DNA of 64,000 bases from Caldilineaceae bacterium (GCA_022821585.1 JAJEDI010000060.1:34242-98241), one strand, 5' to 3'. Numbered from the stretch's first letter, positions 16,442 through 26,763 are shown. Numbers and translations: made by a program. The notes: generated from the letters alone by a model not told the origin.

Positions 16442-17224
16442 TTATTCGCGCATCGCTTCTTCCGCGCTTGTCGCGAGGCAGTCGCGGATTTCGCTGATCA
16501 GCGCGCCGGCCCGCGGCCAGGTCAGCATCTCCAGTGTACGCGGGCGCGGCAGGTCAACGGAGATGGCGCCTTGCAGTCTCCCGGGCTGCCCGCTCAGAAC
16601 CAGCACACGATCGGCAAGGAAGACGGCCTCCTGAATGCTGTGCGTGATCATCAGGGCGGTCTGCTTGCGGTCGCGGCAGAGGCGCAGGAGTTCATGGTTG
16701 AGGCGCTCGCGTGTCAGCGCGTCGAGCGCGCCGAAGGGCTCATCCAGCAGGAGAAGCGCCGGACTCTGCAGCAAGGCGCGCGTGAGCGTGACGCGCTGGG
16801 CCATGCCGCCGGAGAGTTGAGAGGGGTAGGCGTCGGCGAAGGCTTCCAGCCCCACCAGGGCAAGCGCCGTACTGGCCCGCTCCCGGTCGTGTTTGTCGAG
16901 GGATTTCTGCAGTTCGAGCGGGAGGAGGACGTTTTCGAGAGCCGTGCGCCAGGGCATCAGATTGGTGTTCTGGAAGACGAACCCGATCTGCGGCTGCGGG
17001 GCGCGCACGGTATTGCCTGCGAACTGGACATGACCTCCTGTGGGCGTCAACAGGCCGCCGAGGATGCGCAGGAGCGTCGACTTGCCGCTGCCGCTGTTGC
17101 CGACCACGCAGACAAATTCATGCTCCTGCAGTGAGAAGGAGACACCCGCCAGCGCGGGCGTGACGCGGTTGCGACGGCTATAGGTGTGGCTGACGTTGTG
17201 CGCCTGCAGTAGTGGATCTGTCAT
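16442..17224 (-). CDS. ABC transporter ATP-binding protein of the riboflavin uptake operon
   Basis: A 260-residue ATPase with Walker A GNSGSGKST, the Q-loop in FVFQNTNLMPW, signature LSGGMAQR, Walker B ALLLLDEPFGALD and H-loop MITHS. It resembles the nitrate/sulfonate/thiamine-precursor (SsuB/TauB/ThiZ) ATPase group. It is third in a minus-strand operon after the permease and binding protein, under an FMN riboswitch. Its likely job is therefore to power riboflavin import (a RibZ role, by context). Confidence 0.9.
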   Translation of the reverse strand: MTDPLLQAHNVSHTYSRRNRVTPALAGVSFSLQEHEFVCVVGNSGSGKSTLLRILGGLLTPTGGHVQFAGNTVRAPQPQIGFVFQNTNLMPWRTALENVLLPLELQKSLDKHDRERASTALALVGLEAFADAYPSQLSGGMAQRVTLTRALLQSPALLLLDEPFGALDALTRERLNHELLRLCRDRKQTALMITHSIQEAVFLADRVLVLSGQPGRLQGAISVDLPRPRTLEMLTWPRAGALISEIRDCLATSAEEAMRE

Positions 17225-17312
17225 CGGTAGTCAAGGACAGTGTTTCAGGCGGCCGCTTGTAAAAGACCGGACGCCGGGCATGTCACTGTCGGGAACTCTT
17301 CGTATCAGGCAT

Positions 17313-18392
17313 TCACTGTATGAATTCGTTTGTGTACATCTCTTCCGGCTGGACGAGCCGTTCGACAAAACCGATGCGCAGCAGGAGTTCGGCCACCGTC
17401 TGCCATTCGGCATCGGTGGTGGCGCCGGGCGCGCCTTGCGGCCGCGGCTGCCAGAAAGGAAGCGACGCGTCGAAGACCAGGCGGTTGGCTGCTTCGTTCT
17501 CTCCGCCCGCCTCCGGCACAAAACTCAACGCAATTGCGAAGGACTCGTCCGGATTGGCGAGGGTATAGGCGACCGACTCCTGCAGGGCGCGCACCATGGC
17601 CTCGACCAGTTGCGGCTCCTCCTGCAGAGTGCGTTCGTTGGTGACGAGCCCATTGGCGGGAATCTGCAAGTACTGATCGAGAGGGATCTGGACAGTTTCG
17701 ATGCCGGCGTTGCCGAGCACGACAGGACCGTTGACCGCGTAGTCAACAGCCGCGTCGACCAGGTCCTCGCTCACGGCGGAGGCCTGGGTGAAGCCGATGC
17801 TCTCCATCTGAATGTCGGCCTCGGTCAGCCCGGCCACGTCGAGGAGAGCCCGCAGCGCGATGTAGGTGGCGCCGAAGGGACCCGGCACGCCGATGGTGCG
17901 GCCGGCCAGGTCGGCCGGTTCGTGGATGCCGGCGCCGGCCTTGGCAAAGACGGTGACTGGATAGCTGGTATACCAGTTCAACACGTATCTGACCGGCAAC
18001 TCCTGGGCGCGGCCGAGCACGAGTTGGTCGCCGCTGGCGATCATGAACTGCAACTCGTCGGTCGCGACCAGCTTAAGATAGTCGTTTTCAAAGCCGTAGT
18101 CCAGCGAAAGCTCGACGCCTCTCTCGGCGAAAAACCCCTTCTCGATTCCAACGTAGAAGGGTGCGAACTGGACATTGGGGATGAAGCCCACGCCCAAAGT
18201 GATGGGGCGGAGGCTCGGCGGTTCGGCTGGCTGGGCAGGCGCGATGGGTGCACAGGCGGCCGCGGCGGCAATCAGGAGCGGCAGCAGAACCCATTTCAGC
18301 AGGCGAGGCAGGCTCGCGGCGGTCCCCGCTGCCAGGCAGGGCGTGACGGAGTTCGTCCGTGCTGTTGGACAGTGGTCAGCGTAGTGTTTCAT
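17313..18392 (-). CDS. ribY: Riboflavin-binding lipoprotein of an ABC transporter (RibY-like, NMT1/THI5 family)
   Basis: A 359-residue protein. The ATG at 18392 follows AGAGGAA and opens a lipoprotein signal peptide (LLKWVLLPLLIAAAAAC). The mature part has the NMT1/THI5-like pattern: LGVGFIPNVQFAPFYVGIEK, GFFAERGVELSLDYGFE, GRTIGVPGPFGATYIALRAL. In Chloroflexus-type bacteria such proteins (RibY) bind riboflavin. The FMN riboswitch upstream of this operon supports riboflavin rather than a thiamine precursor as ligand. The substrate is inferred. Confidence 0.85.
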   Translation of the reverse strand: MKHYADHCPTARTNSVTPCLAAGTAASLPRLLKWVLLPLLIAAAAACAPIAPAQPAEPPSLRPITLGVGFIPNVQFAPFYVGIEKGFFAERGVELSLDYGFENDYLKLVATDELQFMIASGDQLVLGRAQELPVRYVLNWYTSYPVTVFAKAGAGIHEPADLAGRTIGVPGPFGATYIALRALLDVAGLTEADIQMESIGFTQASAVSEDLVDAAVDYAVNGPVVLGNAGIETVQIPLDQYLQIPANGLVTNERTLQEEPQLVEAMVRALQESVAYTLANPDESFAIALSFVPEAGGENEAANRLVFDASLPFWQPRPQGAPGATTDAEWQTVAELLLRIGFVERLVQPEEMYTNEFIQ

Positions 18393-18463
18393 AGGTTCCT
18401 CTGTGCATTTGCAGATGGGAGATCTTCTGTGCCGGATAGCCGTTCCGACGGAGGGGGCGTCTC

Positions 18464-19363
18464 TCAATCGACGCCTTTCAGGTCGAGCTGCTTCCAGCGC
18501 AGGAGATAGCTTTCGAGCAGTGTGAGGCTCCAGTACATCGACTGGGCGAGAAGCACGATCATGAGCACGGCGACGAAGATCATGGGCGTGTCGAGTACAC
18601 CCCGCCCCAGGTTGATAAGGAATCCCAGCCCCACGTCGGCGCCGACGAACTCGCCCACGACCGCGCCGACGACGGCCAGGATGACGCTCAGCTTGAGGCC
18701 GCCGAAGATGACGGGCAGGGCAGCGGGCAGCTCCAGTTTCAGGAAGAGCTGGCGGCGACTGGCGCGTAGCGAGCGCATCAGCTCGCGCAGGTCCGGGTCT
18801 ACGTTGCGGATACCGACTACGGTGCTGACCAGGGTCGGGAAAAAGACCATAATAGTTGTGACCAGCACTTTGCTCAGCAGACCGCTGCCGAACCAGATGA
18901 CCAGGAGCGGGGCGATGGCCACGACCGGGATCGTCTGGCTGGCGACGAGATAGGGGGAGAGGATGCGGTCGAGGGTGCGGCTGCGTCCGAGCCAGTAGCC
19001 CAGAATGAAGGCCAGGGTGAGGCCGATCAGCAGACCGGCGCCGACTTCGATGACGGTGGCCCGGGTATGGCGCAGCAGCGAGCCATCGGCGGCCATCGCC
19101 AGCGCTTTCTGCAGTACGTGACCCGGGCGAGGCAGGATAAAGACGGGATAGTCCTGCCAGCGGACGAGCGCCTCCCAAAGCAGCAGCGCCCCGCCCAGCA
19201 CGAATGGAAAGGCGGCGAGGGCAGGATGGCGCGTTACCCAGTCGCCGACGCGGCCGGCTTTGCGCCGGTGCTGCGGCGCCGGTCGTTCGACTGTAGGCGG
19301 CGTCCCCTGGTCTGTGCCTTCATCGGCCGGCGCGCCGGGGAAGAGAATCGAGCTGTCCTTCAT
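18464..19363 (-). CDS. ribX: ABC transporter permease, riboflavin uptake (RibX-like)
   Basis: A 299-residue permease with about six membrane spans (AAFPFVLGGALLLWEALV, VGAGLLIGLTLAFILGYWLG, PVVAIAPLLVIWFGSG, VFFPTLVSTVVG, LAVVGAVVGEFVGAD, MIFVAVLMIVLLAQSMY). It has the EAA-type loop (RASRRQLFLKLELPAALPVI) of the SsuC/TauC/ThiX group. The ATG at 19363 was chosen because the frame upstream runs through the riboswitch leader. It is the first gene after the riboswitch and its terminator, 71 bp before ribY. Confidence 0.87.
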   Translation of the reverse strand: MKDSSILFPGAPADEGTDQGTPPTVERPAPQHRRKAGRVGDWVTRHPALAAFPFVLGGALLLWEALVRWQDYPVFILPRPGHVLQKALAMAADGSLLRHTRATVIEVGAGLLIGLTLAFILGYWLGRSRTLDRILSPYLVASQTIPVVAIAPLLVIWFGSGLLSKVLVTTIMVFFPTLVSTVVGIRNVDPDLRELMRSLRASRRQLFLKLELPAALPVIFGGLKLSVILAVVGAVVGEFVGADVGLGFLINLGRGVLDTPMIFVAVLMIVLLAQSMYWSLTLLESYLLRWKQLDLKGVD

Positions 19364-19379
19364 CGTCCTGCTTGGCCTC

Positions 19380-19420
19380 AAAAAAACAAGGGACCCGAAG
19401 CGGTAAGTTGCTTCGGGTCC
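19380..19420 (-). terminator. Riboswitch-controlled intrinsic terminator before ribX
   Basis: On the minus strand GGACCCGAAGC pairs perfectly with GCTTCGGGTCC across an 8-nt loop, followed by CTTGTTTTTTTT. It ends 16 nt before the ribX start. The upstream sequence CGGGAGTCC can alternatively pair with GGACCCG of the stem, a possible antiterminator. Premature termination when FMN is bound is the expected mode. Confidence 0.85.
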
Positions 19421-19631
19421 TGTATACGGTGCGGTCACCGGACTCCCGGCGTATGCCGAAAGCAGCCATATACAACGGCCGGCGTGCGCGAACGTCTCGC
19501 GGAACGCGTGCGTCTTACACAAAAACAGCCCGAGATACAGAACTCGTACCCCGGGCGTTGCGCGCAGCAGCCACTGCGAATAGCCAAAGAGAACGGGATC
19601 AGTACACGCAGTGGCACTGTCCTCGCTCTTT

Positions 19632-19811
<180 letters not shown>

Positions 19812-19830
19812 TTATGCAGTTGTTGAGGTT

Positions 19831-19860
19831 ATTATGGCAGATCCTGGCCGCGCGCGTCAA
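19831..19860 (-). promoter_or_regulatory. Promoter for the riboswitch-controlled operon
   Basis: On the minus strand TTGACG, an 18-nt spacer and CATAAT. The predicted start lies about 20 nt before the aptamer, consistent with a riboswitch leader. Confidence 0.65.
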
Positions 19861-19881
19861 ACTGCAGTGGCCAGTTGTTAG
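19860..19881. repeat. Copy of the AACTGCAGT intergenic repeat
   Basis: AACTGCAGTGGCCAGTTGTT; the first 16 bases differ at one position from the copy at 49082. It lies between lysS and the riboflavin operon promoter. Confidence 0.5.
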
Positions 19882-19902
19882 AGACGGTGGGGAGTAGGAG
19901 GG

Positions 19903-21483
19903 TCAGGCGTCGGCTGCGGGGAGGGCGACTGGAGCCGGCGGCTCTTGCGCATCGGGAGCGGGAGCAGCGTCAATCTGATGCGTGTCGTCGATTTCGCGCA
20001 AGTGGGGGAAGAGGATGACCTCGCGGATGGTGTCGCGGTCGGTGAGCAGCATGGTGAGGCGGTCGATGCCCATGCCGAAACCGCCGGTAGGCGGCATGCC
20101 GTAGCTGAGCGCCTCGACGTAGTCGATGTCGACGGGGTGCGCCTCTTCGTCGCCCTGCGCGGCGCGGTAGTTTTCGTCGAGGAAGCGCTGCAGCTGGTCG
20201 ACGGGATCGTTCAACTCGGTGAAGGCGTTGCAAAGCTCCATGCCGGCGGCAAAGCCTTCAAACCGCTCGACCAGACGGTCATTGTCCGGCATGCCTTTGG
20301 CGAGCGGGCTGACTTCGCGCGGGTAGTCGACGAGAAAGGTGGGCTGGATCAGCTTGGGTTCGCAGAATTTGGAGAGCAACTGGTCCACGAGCTGGCCCCA
20401 GTTGTCCTCGGCGGCGGCGTCGATACCGCGGCTGCGCATCTCGGCACGCAAGCTGTCGGCATCGGTGAACTGTTCGTAGTCGATGCCGGATGCGTCGAGG
20501 ATGGCCTGGCGGAGAGGGACGCGCGGCCAGGGCGGCGTGAAGTCGATGGTGTGCTCCTGCCAGGTGACAACGGGGCTGCCGGTCACCTGTTCGGCGGTGA
20601 AGGCGACCATCTCCTCGGTGCGCCGCATGACGTCTTCGTAGTCGACGTAGGCCTCGTAGAATTCCAGTTGGGTGAACTCCGGGTTGTGCTTGAAGCTGAC
20701 GCCTTCATTACGGAAGTCGCGCCCGATCTCGTAGACGGCGGGAAAGCCGCCGACGATCAGCCGCTTCAGGTAGAGCTCGAAGCTGATGCGCAGATAAAGG
20801 TCCTGGTGGAGCTGGTTGTGGTGGGTGACAAAGGGCTGTGCGGCCGCGCCGCCGTAAAGCGGTTGCAGGATCGGCGTCTCGACTTCGAGGAAGCCGGCGT
20901 CGTCGAGGTAGGTACGCAGAGCGCGCACGACCACGGCCCGGTCGCGGAACAGGGCGCGCGCATCGTCGTTGGCGAGCAGGTCCACATAGCGCCGCCGGTA
21001 GCGGACTTCCGGATCGCGCACGCCGTGCCACTTGTCCGGCATCGGTTTGAGGGCTTTGGCCAGGAAGGTGATCTCCTGGACAGCTATGCTCAGCTCGCCG
21101 CTGCGGGTGACGGAGAGGGGGCCGCTGGCGCTGATGAAATCGCCGAGATCGATGAGGCGCTTCCAGACTTCGTTATACCAGCCGTCGGGCAGACTGTCGC
21201 GCTGGATGAAGAGCTGGATTTGCGCGCTGCCGTCGTCCAGATCGGCGAAGCTGACCTTGCCCATCACGCGAATGCGCTTGAGGCGGCCGGCCACGGAGAC
21301 GACCGGCTGCTCTTCGGCGCCTTCGTCATAGAGGGCGCGGGCGGCGGCGATCGTATGGGAGCGGCTCACACGCGCCGGATAGGGGTCAATCCCGCGGGCG
21401 CGCAGGGCATCCAGTTTCTGGAGGCGGCTCTGTTCCTGATCGCTCAGGTTTTCCGGGGCGAACAGTTCGCTGGCGTCTCTCAC
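19903..21483 (-). CDS. lysS: Lysyl-tRNA synthetase, class II
   Basis: A 526-residue class II synthetase. An N-terminal OB-fold anticodon domain (VAGRLKRIRVMGKVSFADLD) is followed by motif 2 (YEIGRDFRNEGVSFKHNPEF, then TQLEFYEAY) and motif 3 (GMGIDRLTMLLTDRD near residue 470). It ends in a short Ala/Pro tail. It charges tRNA-Lys. The start is a GTG with AGGA upstream. greA lies 60 bp upstream on the same strand, a pairing common in bacteria. Confidence 0.97.
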   Translation of the reverse strand: MRDASELFAPENLSDQEQSRLQKLDALRARGIDPYPARVSRSHTIAAARALYDEGAEEQPVVSVAGRLKRIRVMGKVSFADLDDGSAQIQLFIQRDSLPDGWYNEVWKRLIDLGDFISASGPLSVTRSGELSIAVQEITFLAKALKPMPDKWHGVRDPEVRYRRRYVDLLANDDARALFRDRAVVVRALRTYLDDAGFLEVETPILQPLYGGAAAQPFVTHHNQLHQDLYLRISFELYLKRLIVGGFPAVYEIGRDFRNEGVSFKHNPEFTQLEFYEAYVDYEDVMRRTEEMVAFTAEQVTGSPVVTWQEHTIDFTPPWPRVPLRQAILDASGIDYEQFTDADSLRAEMRSRGIDAAAEDNWGQLVDQLLSKFCEPKLIQPTFLVDYPREVSPLAKGMPDNDRLVERFEGFAAGMELCNAFTELNDPVDQLQRFLDENYRAAQGDEEAHPVDIDYVEALSYGMPPTGGFGMGIDRLTMLLTDRDTIREVILFPHLREIDDTHQIDAAPAPDAQEPPAPVALPAADA

Positions 21484-21543
21484 AGTACCTGTTCCTGGCA
21501 GGGCGAACGGGGTCGCGGCAGGATTACGGGCAGAGGGGGCAGG

Positions 21544-22017
21544 TTATTCGACGCGGACGATCTCGAACTCGATTTCGCCCGCCGGCGCTTCGACGCGGAC
21601 AACGTCTCCTGCCATGCGGCCGATCAGGGCTTTGCCGATAGGGCTTTCGTTGCTGATACGCCCGTTGCTCGGATCGGTTTCGGTCGAGCCGACGATGGTG
21701 TAGATCTCTTCGTCGTCGTAGCCGTTTTCTCTGACAACAACACTGCGACCCAAGGCGACCTGGTCATCGGGAATCTGGGTATCGTCGATAATGTGCGCGT
21801 TGTGGATCTTGACCTTGAGTTCACGGATGCGCCCTTCGACAAAGGCCTGGGCATTTTTGGCCTCGTCATAGCCGGCGTTTTCTCTCAGGTCGCCTTCGGC
21901 CTTGGCTTCGGCGATCTGCTGGGCGATCTGTTGCCGCCTTTCACCGACAAGAAACTCCAACTCCTCTTGCAGAGCATCGAGGCCGCTTTGGGTCAGGTAG
22001 ACAGGACTCTCACTCAT
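21544..22017 (-). CDS. greA: Transcription elongation factor GreA
   Basis: A 157-residue protein with the GreA coiled-coil start (YLTQSGLDALQEELEFL) and the acidic tip (AEGDLRENAGYDEAK). The C-terminal domain follows (VGSTETDPSNGRISNESPIG, KALIG). It rescues backtracked RNA polymerase by stimulating transcript cleavage. The length is normal. It is probably co-transcribed with lysS. Confidence 0.97.
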   Translation of the reverse strand: MSESPVYLTQSGLDALQEELEFLVGERRQQIAQQIAEAKAEGDLRENAGYDEAKNAQAFVEGRIRELKVKIHNAHIIDDTQIPDDQVALGRSVVVRENGYDDEEIYTIVGSTETDPSNGRISNESPIGKALIGRMAGDVVRVEAPAGEIEFEIVRVE

Positions 22018-22364
22018 AGTTCTTGCTCGCTGTTTGCGGGGGAATATCCCTCACACAAATAGAGAGGACGCGGTCAAGGGCGTGTAAATCTGCTGCCCTC
22101 AGCAGCGACCTCTGGAAAGTAAACGCCGACCCGGGTCGTCAGGTCGGCTCTAGATCTGATACGATTATAGCTGAATTCTGGCAGAATGCAAACCCGGTGA
22201 ACAGTTGTTGTACATCCCTGAACGGGGGTACATTTCCGGCAACCATAGAGAAGTTACACTGGGAACCGAAGTCAGTTTCACTGAAAAGCACCAGAATTGG
22301 GTCCCTCCCGAAATCGAGAATTCGTGGTGTACCTATCCGCAAACCGAACCTGCCACGCGAACGC
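22018..22364. other. Divergent intergenic region between greA and the methyltransferase
   Basis: About 350 bp, locally AT-richer (22140-22330). The methyltransferase frame remains open upstream here, but the translated sequence does not look like protein, so the gene was started at 22365. No clear promoter pair or hairpin was picked out. Confidence 0.45.
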
Positions 22365-23165
22365 ATGAACTTCGATGCTTTCGCCCGTTTTTACGACGGC
22401 GATTACCGCGACTACAGAGATGACATTCAGCTCGTCCTGAAGACAGCACGCGCGGCCGGCCGCGTTGCGCTGGAGCTTGGCTGCGGTACAGGCCGCGTGC
22501 TGCTTCCCCTGGCGGAGGACGGCTGTCACGTTACCGGAATCGACACGAGCGCGGCGCTGCTGGCGGTCGCTCGTCGCAAGTTGGCGAAGCACGGCTATGC
22601 GTCCGAGACTGTGGCATCTAAGACAGCGACAGAGGGCTCGCGGGCGTTGAGACTGGTGCAGGCGGATATGACCCGATTCGAGCTGGCGGAGAGGGAGTTT
22701 GACTTCGCCTTCGTGGTCAGCAATACGCTGATGCACTTGACGACCCAGGCCGGGCAGTTGAAGGCGCTGCAGTGCGCGCAGCGCCATTTGCGCGCGGGCG
22801 GTCTGCTGCTCATCGATCTATTCAACCCGGACGTAGCCTACCTGGAGGCGATAGCGGGGATTCAGGAGCTGGCGGACTGGTGGGAGGACGAGGAAAGCGG
22901 CGCGACGGTGTTGAAATGGACGACCCGCAACGTGGATGCGGCCCGGCAGTTGCAGGAGACGGTTTTCGTTTACGAGGAGGTGTTTCCCAACGGGCGCAAC
23001 GCGCAGACGCGGTTATGCTTTCCGCTGCGCTTCTGGTGGCCCGACGAGGGGGCTATGCTGCTGGAACGGGCAGGATTTACGGTAGATAAACTGTACGGCA
23101 ACTTCGACGGCAGCCCCTATCGAACTGACAGCGAGCGCCTGATCTTCATCGCGCGGAAGAGGTGA
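22365..23165 (+). CDS. Class I SAM-dependent methyltransferase
   Basis: A 266-residue protein starting MNFDAFARFYDGDY. The SAM-binding motif I is ALELGCGTGRVLLPLAEDG (about residues 35-55), followed by an acidic motif II (VTGIDTSAALLAVARRKL) and LVQADMTRF. It belongs to the Methyltransf_25-like small-molecule group (FDFAFVVSNTLMHL, GGLLLIDLFNP). The substrate is unknown. It stands alone between greA and nrdJ. Confidence 0.85.
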   Translation: MNFDAFARFYDGDYRDYRDDIQLVLKTARAAGRVALELGCGTGRVLLPLAEDGCHVTGIDTSAALLAVARRKLAKHGYASETVASKTATEGSRALRLVQADMTRFELAEREFDFAFVVSNTLMHLTTQAGQLKALQCAQRHLRAGGLLLIDLFNPDVAYLEAIAGIQELADWWEDEESGATVLKWTTRNVDAARQLQETVFVYEEVFPNGRNAQTRLCFPLRFWWPDEGAMLLERAGFTVDKLYGNFDGSPYRTDSERLIFIARKR

Positions 23166-23204
23166 ACGGCTCGCGGCGTTGAAGGCCGCGAGCCATTGCA
23201 GGGA

Positions 23205-25775
23205 TCAACATTCGCTGTAGCCGCAGACATGGCATTTGCGGCAGCCTTCGACATTGAGGAAGGTCGCTTCGCCGCAGTCCGGACAGAGGTCGCCGATGGG
23301 CAGCGCTAACTGCTCGCCGGCCACGGCCTCCTTGTTTTCGGGCAGCTCGCTGAGATGATCGGACAGGACCTGGGCGACGCCGTCGGGCAGACTGCGCACG
23401 CGTCCGACTCCGAAGCCCAACGGACGCCCGCCGCCGATGCCGGCCATCTCATCGATGACCCAGCGCAGCCGTTCGGAGGGCGGCAGGGCAGAGGGCATGC
23501 GCAGCGCCAAGCTGATAAGGCGGCCGATCGATTCGCTGACCGCAGTTACATCACTGCCGGCCTTGCCGATGTTAAGGAAGACCTCGAACGGCTCGTGGTT
23601 CTCGTCGCTGTTGATCGTGATGTATGCGGTGCCCAGGGGCGTCTCCTTGCGATAACTGTTCCCCTGCAGGAGATAGGGGCGCGGCCGTTTGGTAAAGACC
23701 GCAGGGTACTCGTCCTGTGAAAGCGCTGAAACAGTTTGGGTGCCGTTTGCTGACGGAGCGCTGTGCAACTGTTCAGGAAGCTCTCCCTTCCTGTCCTTGA
23801 CCGCCTTCGTCTCCAACACGACCTCCTGGCGGCTGCCGGTGACGTAGACCGTGAGCCCCTTGCAACCCAACTCCCACGCCTGCATGTAGGCCTGCGCCAC
23901 ATCCTCCTCGGTTGCGCCTTCGGGGAAGTTGCAGGTCTTGCTGATGCTGTTATCGATAAAGGCCTGGATGGCAGCCTGCATCTTGACATGCTGCTCGGCG
24001 GTGATGTCGCTGCTGACGACAAAGGTGCTGCGGAAATCCTGGGATAGCTCTTCGACCTCCTGGCAGGACCCCGTCTCTGCGACCCGGTGCCGGATTACAT
24101 CGGCCTGCTCGTCAGTGAGATCCAGCCGTTCGAGAGCTTCCTCAAAGAGGGGGCTGGTGTAGGGCAGCTCGACATCATCGTCCCCGTCCTTGAAGTGGCG
24201 GATATACCCCAGTGCGAAGACCGGTTCGCAGCCATAGCCCTCACAGCCACTGACGGTGGCGATGGTGCCGGTGGGGGCGACGGTCGTCTGCGCGGCATTG
24301 CGGATCCCATGGCGGCGAATGCCTTCGGTGACCTTCTCCCAATTGAGCGCGGGCCGGCCCCAGTTGCGGCGATAGGGGGCGAGCGGCCGCGGCGGGTTCC
24401 AGCGCATCCCGCCAAGCTGGTCGGCGTCATAGATGCTGCCGGCGTAGGCAAGGAAAGGCTGGCGCTCTGCGGCCAGGTCGATGCTCATCTGCATGCAGTG
24501 GAAGCGCACGAACTCCATCACCTGGGCGGCGAACTCCTGGCCGTCTTCGCTGCCGTAGCGGATGCCCATTTTGTACATCAGGTCGCCGAGACCCATAATG
24601 CCGAGCCCGATGCGACGCGCCTTGAGCGCAGCCTCCTTCACAACCGGCACGGCAGGCAGGTAGGTGTTGGCGCTGACCACGTTGTCGAGGAAGTGGGTGC
24701 TTTCGCGTACGGTCTTGCGCAGGCCGTCCCAGTCGACCATGGTGGCGCCGGCGCTATCGGTTGTGACGTGCGTGCTCAGGTTGATCGAACCGAGGCAGCA
24801 GTTCTCGTAGGGCCCCAGCCACTGTTCGCCGCATGGGTTGGTGGCTTCGAGATCGTAGAGGTGTGGGACAGGATTGCTGCGGTTGGCGGCGTCGATAAAG
24901 AGTGCGCCGGGTTCGCCGTTATGGTGGGCGTACTTGATGATGGTGGCGAACAGGTCGCGCGCCCTGACGGTCCTGGATACGGAGCCGTCGCGGGGGTTGC
25001 GCAGGTCGAAATCGCCATCTTCCTTCACGGCCTGCATGAACTCGTCGGTGATAGCGACGGAGATGTTGAAGTTGGTGATTGCGCCCTCTTCGGCCTTGCA
25101 GCGGATGAACTCCTCGATGTCAGGGTGGTCGACGCGCAGGACACCCATATTGGCGCCGCGGCGTGTTCCGCCCTGGGCGATTTCGCCGAAGGCCTGATCA
25201 TAGACGCGCAGGAAGCCAACAGGCCCGGTTGCGCGGCCGGCCGACGTATGGACGATATCCTTTTGCGGACGCAGGCGGCTGAAGCTGAAGCCGTTGCCGC
25301 CGCCGGTCTGCTGGATGAGCGCCGCGACGCGCAGAGTGCTGAAGATGCCGTCGCTGGCGCGGCCCATATCGTCTTCAATGGGCAGCACGAAGCAGGCGGC
25401 CAACTGGCCCAGGGGCGTGCCCGCGCCTGTGAAGGTGGGGCTGTTGGGGAAGAAGCGCAGATCGGTGAGGAGGTCGTAGAAGACCCTGGTGGTTGCTTCG
25501 ACATCGCCACCGTGCCCCTCTTCCACCCCGGCAATGTGTCTGGCGACGCGATAGAACATGCCGGCGGGCGTCTCCAGGAGCTTGCCATCGATATCCCGGC
25601 GCAGATAGCGGCGCTCCAGGACTTTCAAGCTGTTCTCGCTCAGCTGGATTGCCCTGTCGTCCACGTACGCCGGCCCGGAAACTCTTTGCTTCTCGCCCTT
25701 TACGACTTCGAAGGTCGTAAAAGCCTCCTGTGTTTTGGCGGCTTTGGGGGTGACGGTGGATTCGAGGGCGGACAT
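23205..25775 (-). CDS. nrdJ: Adenosylcobalamin-dependent ribonucleotide reductase, class II
   Basis: An 856-residue class II reductase. The substrate-site segment reads NPCGEQ, and metal-free radical-chain features follow ([31 protein letters not shown]). The C-terminus is a cysteine-rich zinc ribbon with the redox pair ([14 protein letters not shown], then [12 protein letters not shown]), typical of NrdJ. It reduces ribonucleotides using a B12-derived radical and is oxygen-tolerant. The ATG has AAGGAG upstream. It lies downstream of nrdR and has its own promoter-like sequence in the gap. Confidence 0.95.
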   Translation of the reverse strand: MSALESTVTPKAAKTQEAFTTFEVVKGEKQRVSGPAYVDDRAIQLSENSLKVLERRYLRRDIDGKLLETPAGMFYRVARHIAGVEEGHGGDVEATTRVFYDLLTDLRFFPNSPTFTGAGTPLGQLAACFVLPIEDDMGRASDGIFSTLRVAALIQQTGGGNGFSFSRLRPQKDIVHTSAGRATGPVGFLRVYDQAFGEIAQGGTRRGANMGVLRVDHPDIEEFIRCKAEEGAITNFNISVAITDEFMQAVKEDGDFDLRNPRDGSVSRTVRARDLFATIIKYAHHNGEPGALFIDAANRSNPVPHLYDLEATNPCGEQWLGPYENCCLGSINLSTHVTTDSAGATMVDWDGLRKTVRESTHFLDNVVSANTYLPAVPVVKEAALKARRIGLGIMGLGDLMYKMGIRYGSEDGQEFAAQVMEFVRFHCMQMSIDLAAERQPFLAYAGSIYDADQLGGMRWNPPRPLAPYRRNWGRPALNWEKVTEGIRRHGIRNAAQTTVAPTGTIATVSGCEGYGCEPVFALGYIRHFKDGDDDVELPYTSPLFEEALERLDLTDEQADVIRHRVAETGSCQEVEELSQDFRSTFVVSSDITAEQHVKMQAAIQAFIDNSISKTCNFPEGATEEDVAQAYMQAWELGCKGLTVYVTGSRQEVVLETKAVKDRKGELPEQLHSAPSANGTQTVSALSQDEYPAVFTKRPRPYLLQGNSYRKETPLGTAYITINSDENHEPFEVFLNIGKAGSDVTAVSESIGRLISLALRMPSALPPSERLRWVIDEMAGIGGGRPLGFGVGRVRSLPDGVAQVLSDHLSELPENKEAVAGEQLALPIGDLCPDCGEATFLNVEGCRKCHVCGYSEC

Positions 25776-25860
25776 GGGGATACTCCTTGGGAAAAAATGA
25801 TGATCGGGAATGAATTTTTGCCAGAGGATAATAGGACGTCACAAAGCAGCATTTGGTTCA

Positions 25861-25889
25861 ATAATAGAACAAAGGATCTAGAAGGTCAA
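25861..25889 (-). promoter_or_regulatory. Probable promoter of nrdJ
   Basis: On the minus strand TTGACC, a 17-nt spacer and TATTAT, about 90 nt upstream of the nrdJ start. No obvious NrdR box was seen here. Confidence 0.6.
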
Positions 25890-25919
25890 CAATGAACCTG
25901 CAGCCGGTCGGCTTTGCGC

Positions 25920-26396
25920 CTATAGCCGTCCGTAGACGTCACCATCCAGTTCGCTGCGTCCCATAAGCCGGTCGACTTCGGACCGGATCTCACTCAGATC
26001 GTTGAAATCGAGGTAGACGCTGGCGAATCGGATATAGGCCACCTGATCGACATCGGCCAATTGGTCGAGCACGAGATTGCCGATCATTTCGCTCGTGACC
26101 TCTGCCCGGCCTAAGCGTTGGATTCGATCCTCGACGTATTTGACGATACCCTGCATGCGCTCGCTGCTGACGGGCCGTTTGACCGAGGCGATACGGATGC
26201 CGGCAAGCAGCTTCTGGGAGTCGAACGGTTCCCGGTGGCCGTCCCGCTTGGAGACGAGGAGACTGGGCGCGACATGCTCATAGGTAGTGAAGCGCTGCTC
26301 GCAATCCAGGCACTGACGGCGTCGGCGGACCGTCTCTCCTCGATCGCGGGTATCGATTACATGGTGTTTGCCATGTCCACAATGGGGACACTGCAT
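25920..26396 (-). CDS. nrdR: Transcriptional repressor NrdR
   Basis: A 158-residue NrdR. An N-terminal zinc ribbon (CPHCG...[12 protein letters not shown]) is followed by an ATP-cone domain ([37 protein letters not shown]). It represses ribonucleotide reductase genes according to ATP/dATP levels. It sits 144 bp upstream of nrdJ, its expected target. The tandem boxes upstream of nrdR suggest autoregulation. Confidence 0.96.
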   Translation of the reverse strand: MQCPHCGHGKHHVIDTRDRGETVRRRRQCLDCEQRFTTYEHVAPSLLVSKRDGHREPFDSQKLLAGIRIASVKRPVSSERMQGIVKYVEDRIQRLGRAEVTSEMIGNLVLDQLADVDQVAYIRFASVYLDFNDLSEIRSEVDRLMGRSELDGDVYGRL

Positions 26397-26522
26397 TATC
26401 CGTCTCCCGATCGGGCAGCGCAGCTGGTTTTGGGAGCGCGGTTCCCCTTCTTGGATCCGGTTCGGACGGGTTCGGTTCGGCGCCCTTCGACAACTTTGCA
26501 GGTCTGTTTTCCGTTCGGGGAC

Positions 26523-26584
26523 AATCTACATACTGTATCATACAACGTTGGGAGGTACAATATGTAGTATAAAGTTGCTTGCAA
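26523..26584 (-). promoter_or_regulatory. Tandem NrdR boxes overlapping the nrdR promoter
   Basis: Two 16-bp sites, 26523-26538 (core CTACATACTGT) and 26555-26570 (core CAATATGTAGT), fit the NrdR consensus core CwAtATaTwGt. Their starts are 32 bp apart (about three helical turns), the usual arrangement. On the minus strand TTGCAA (26579-26584) and TATTGT (26557-26562) form a 16-spaced promoter whose -10 lies inside the second box, consistent with repression. Confidence 0.65.
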
Positions 26585-26763
26585 GCCTATGTCAGGACGT
26601 CGGCATAGATATAACACATTCGGGGCCGACGCGCAAAAGGAATTTTCGGTAGACAGAAGTTATTTCGCGTACTGATAAACGAGGCACTTCCGCAGTGAAT
26701 GGGGCCTGAAGAGGGGGCACGGCGGGCGCAGTTCGACCGTGCAGTCTTACCTGCGCGCGAGAC

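Noticed and set aside
19945..22062. 705-codon open frame antisense to lysS and greA
   Set aside because: Shadow frame produced by high GC; the opposite strand has full, conserved LysS and GreA sequences.
24087..25895. 602-codon open frame antisense to nrdJ
   Set aside because: Shadow of nrdJ, which is conserved end to end.
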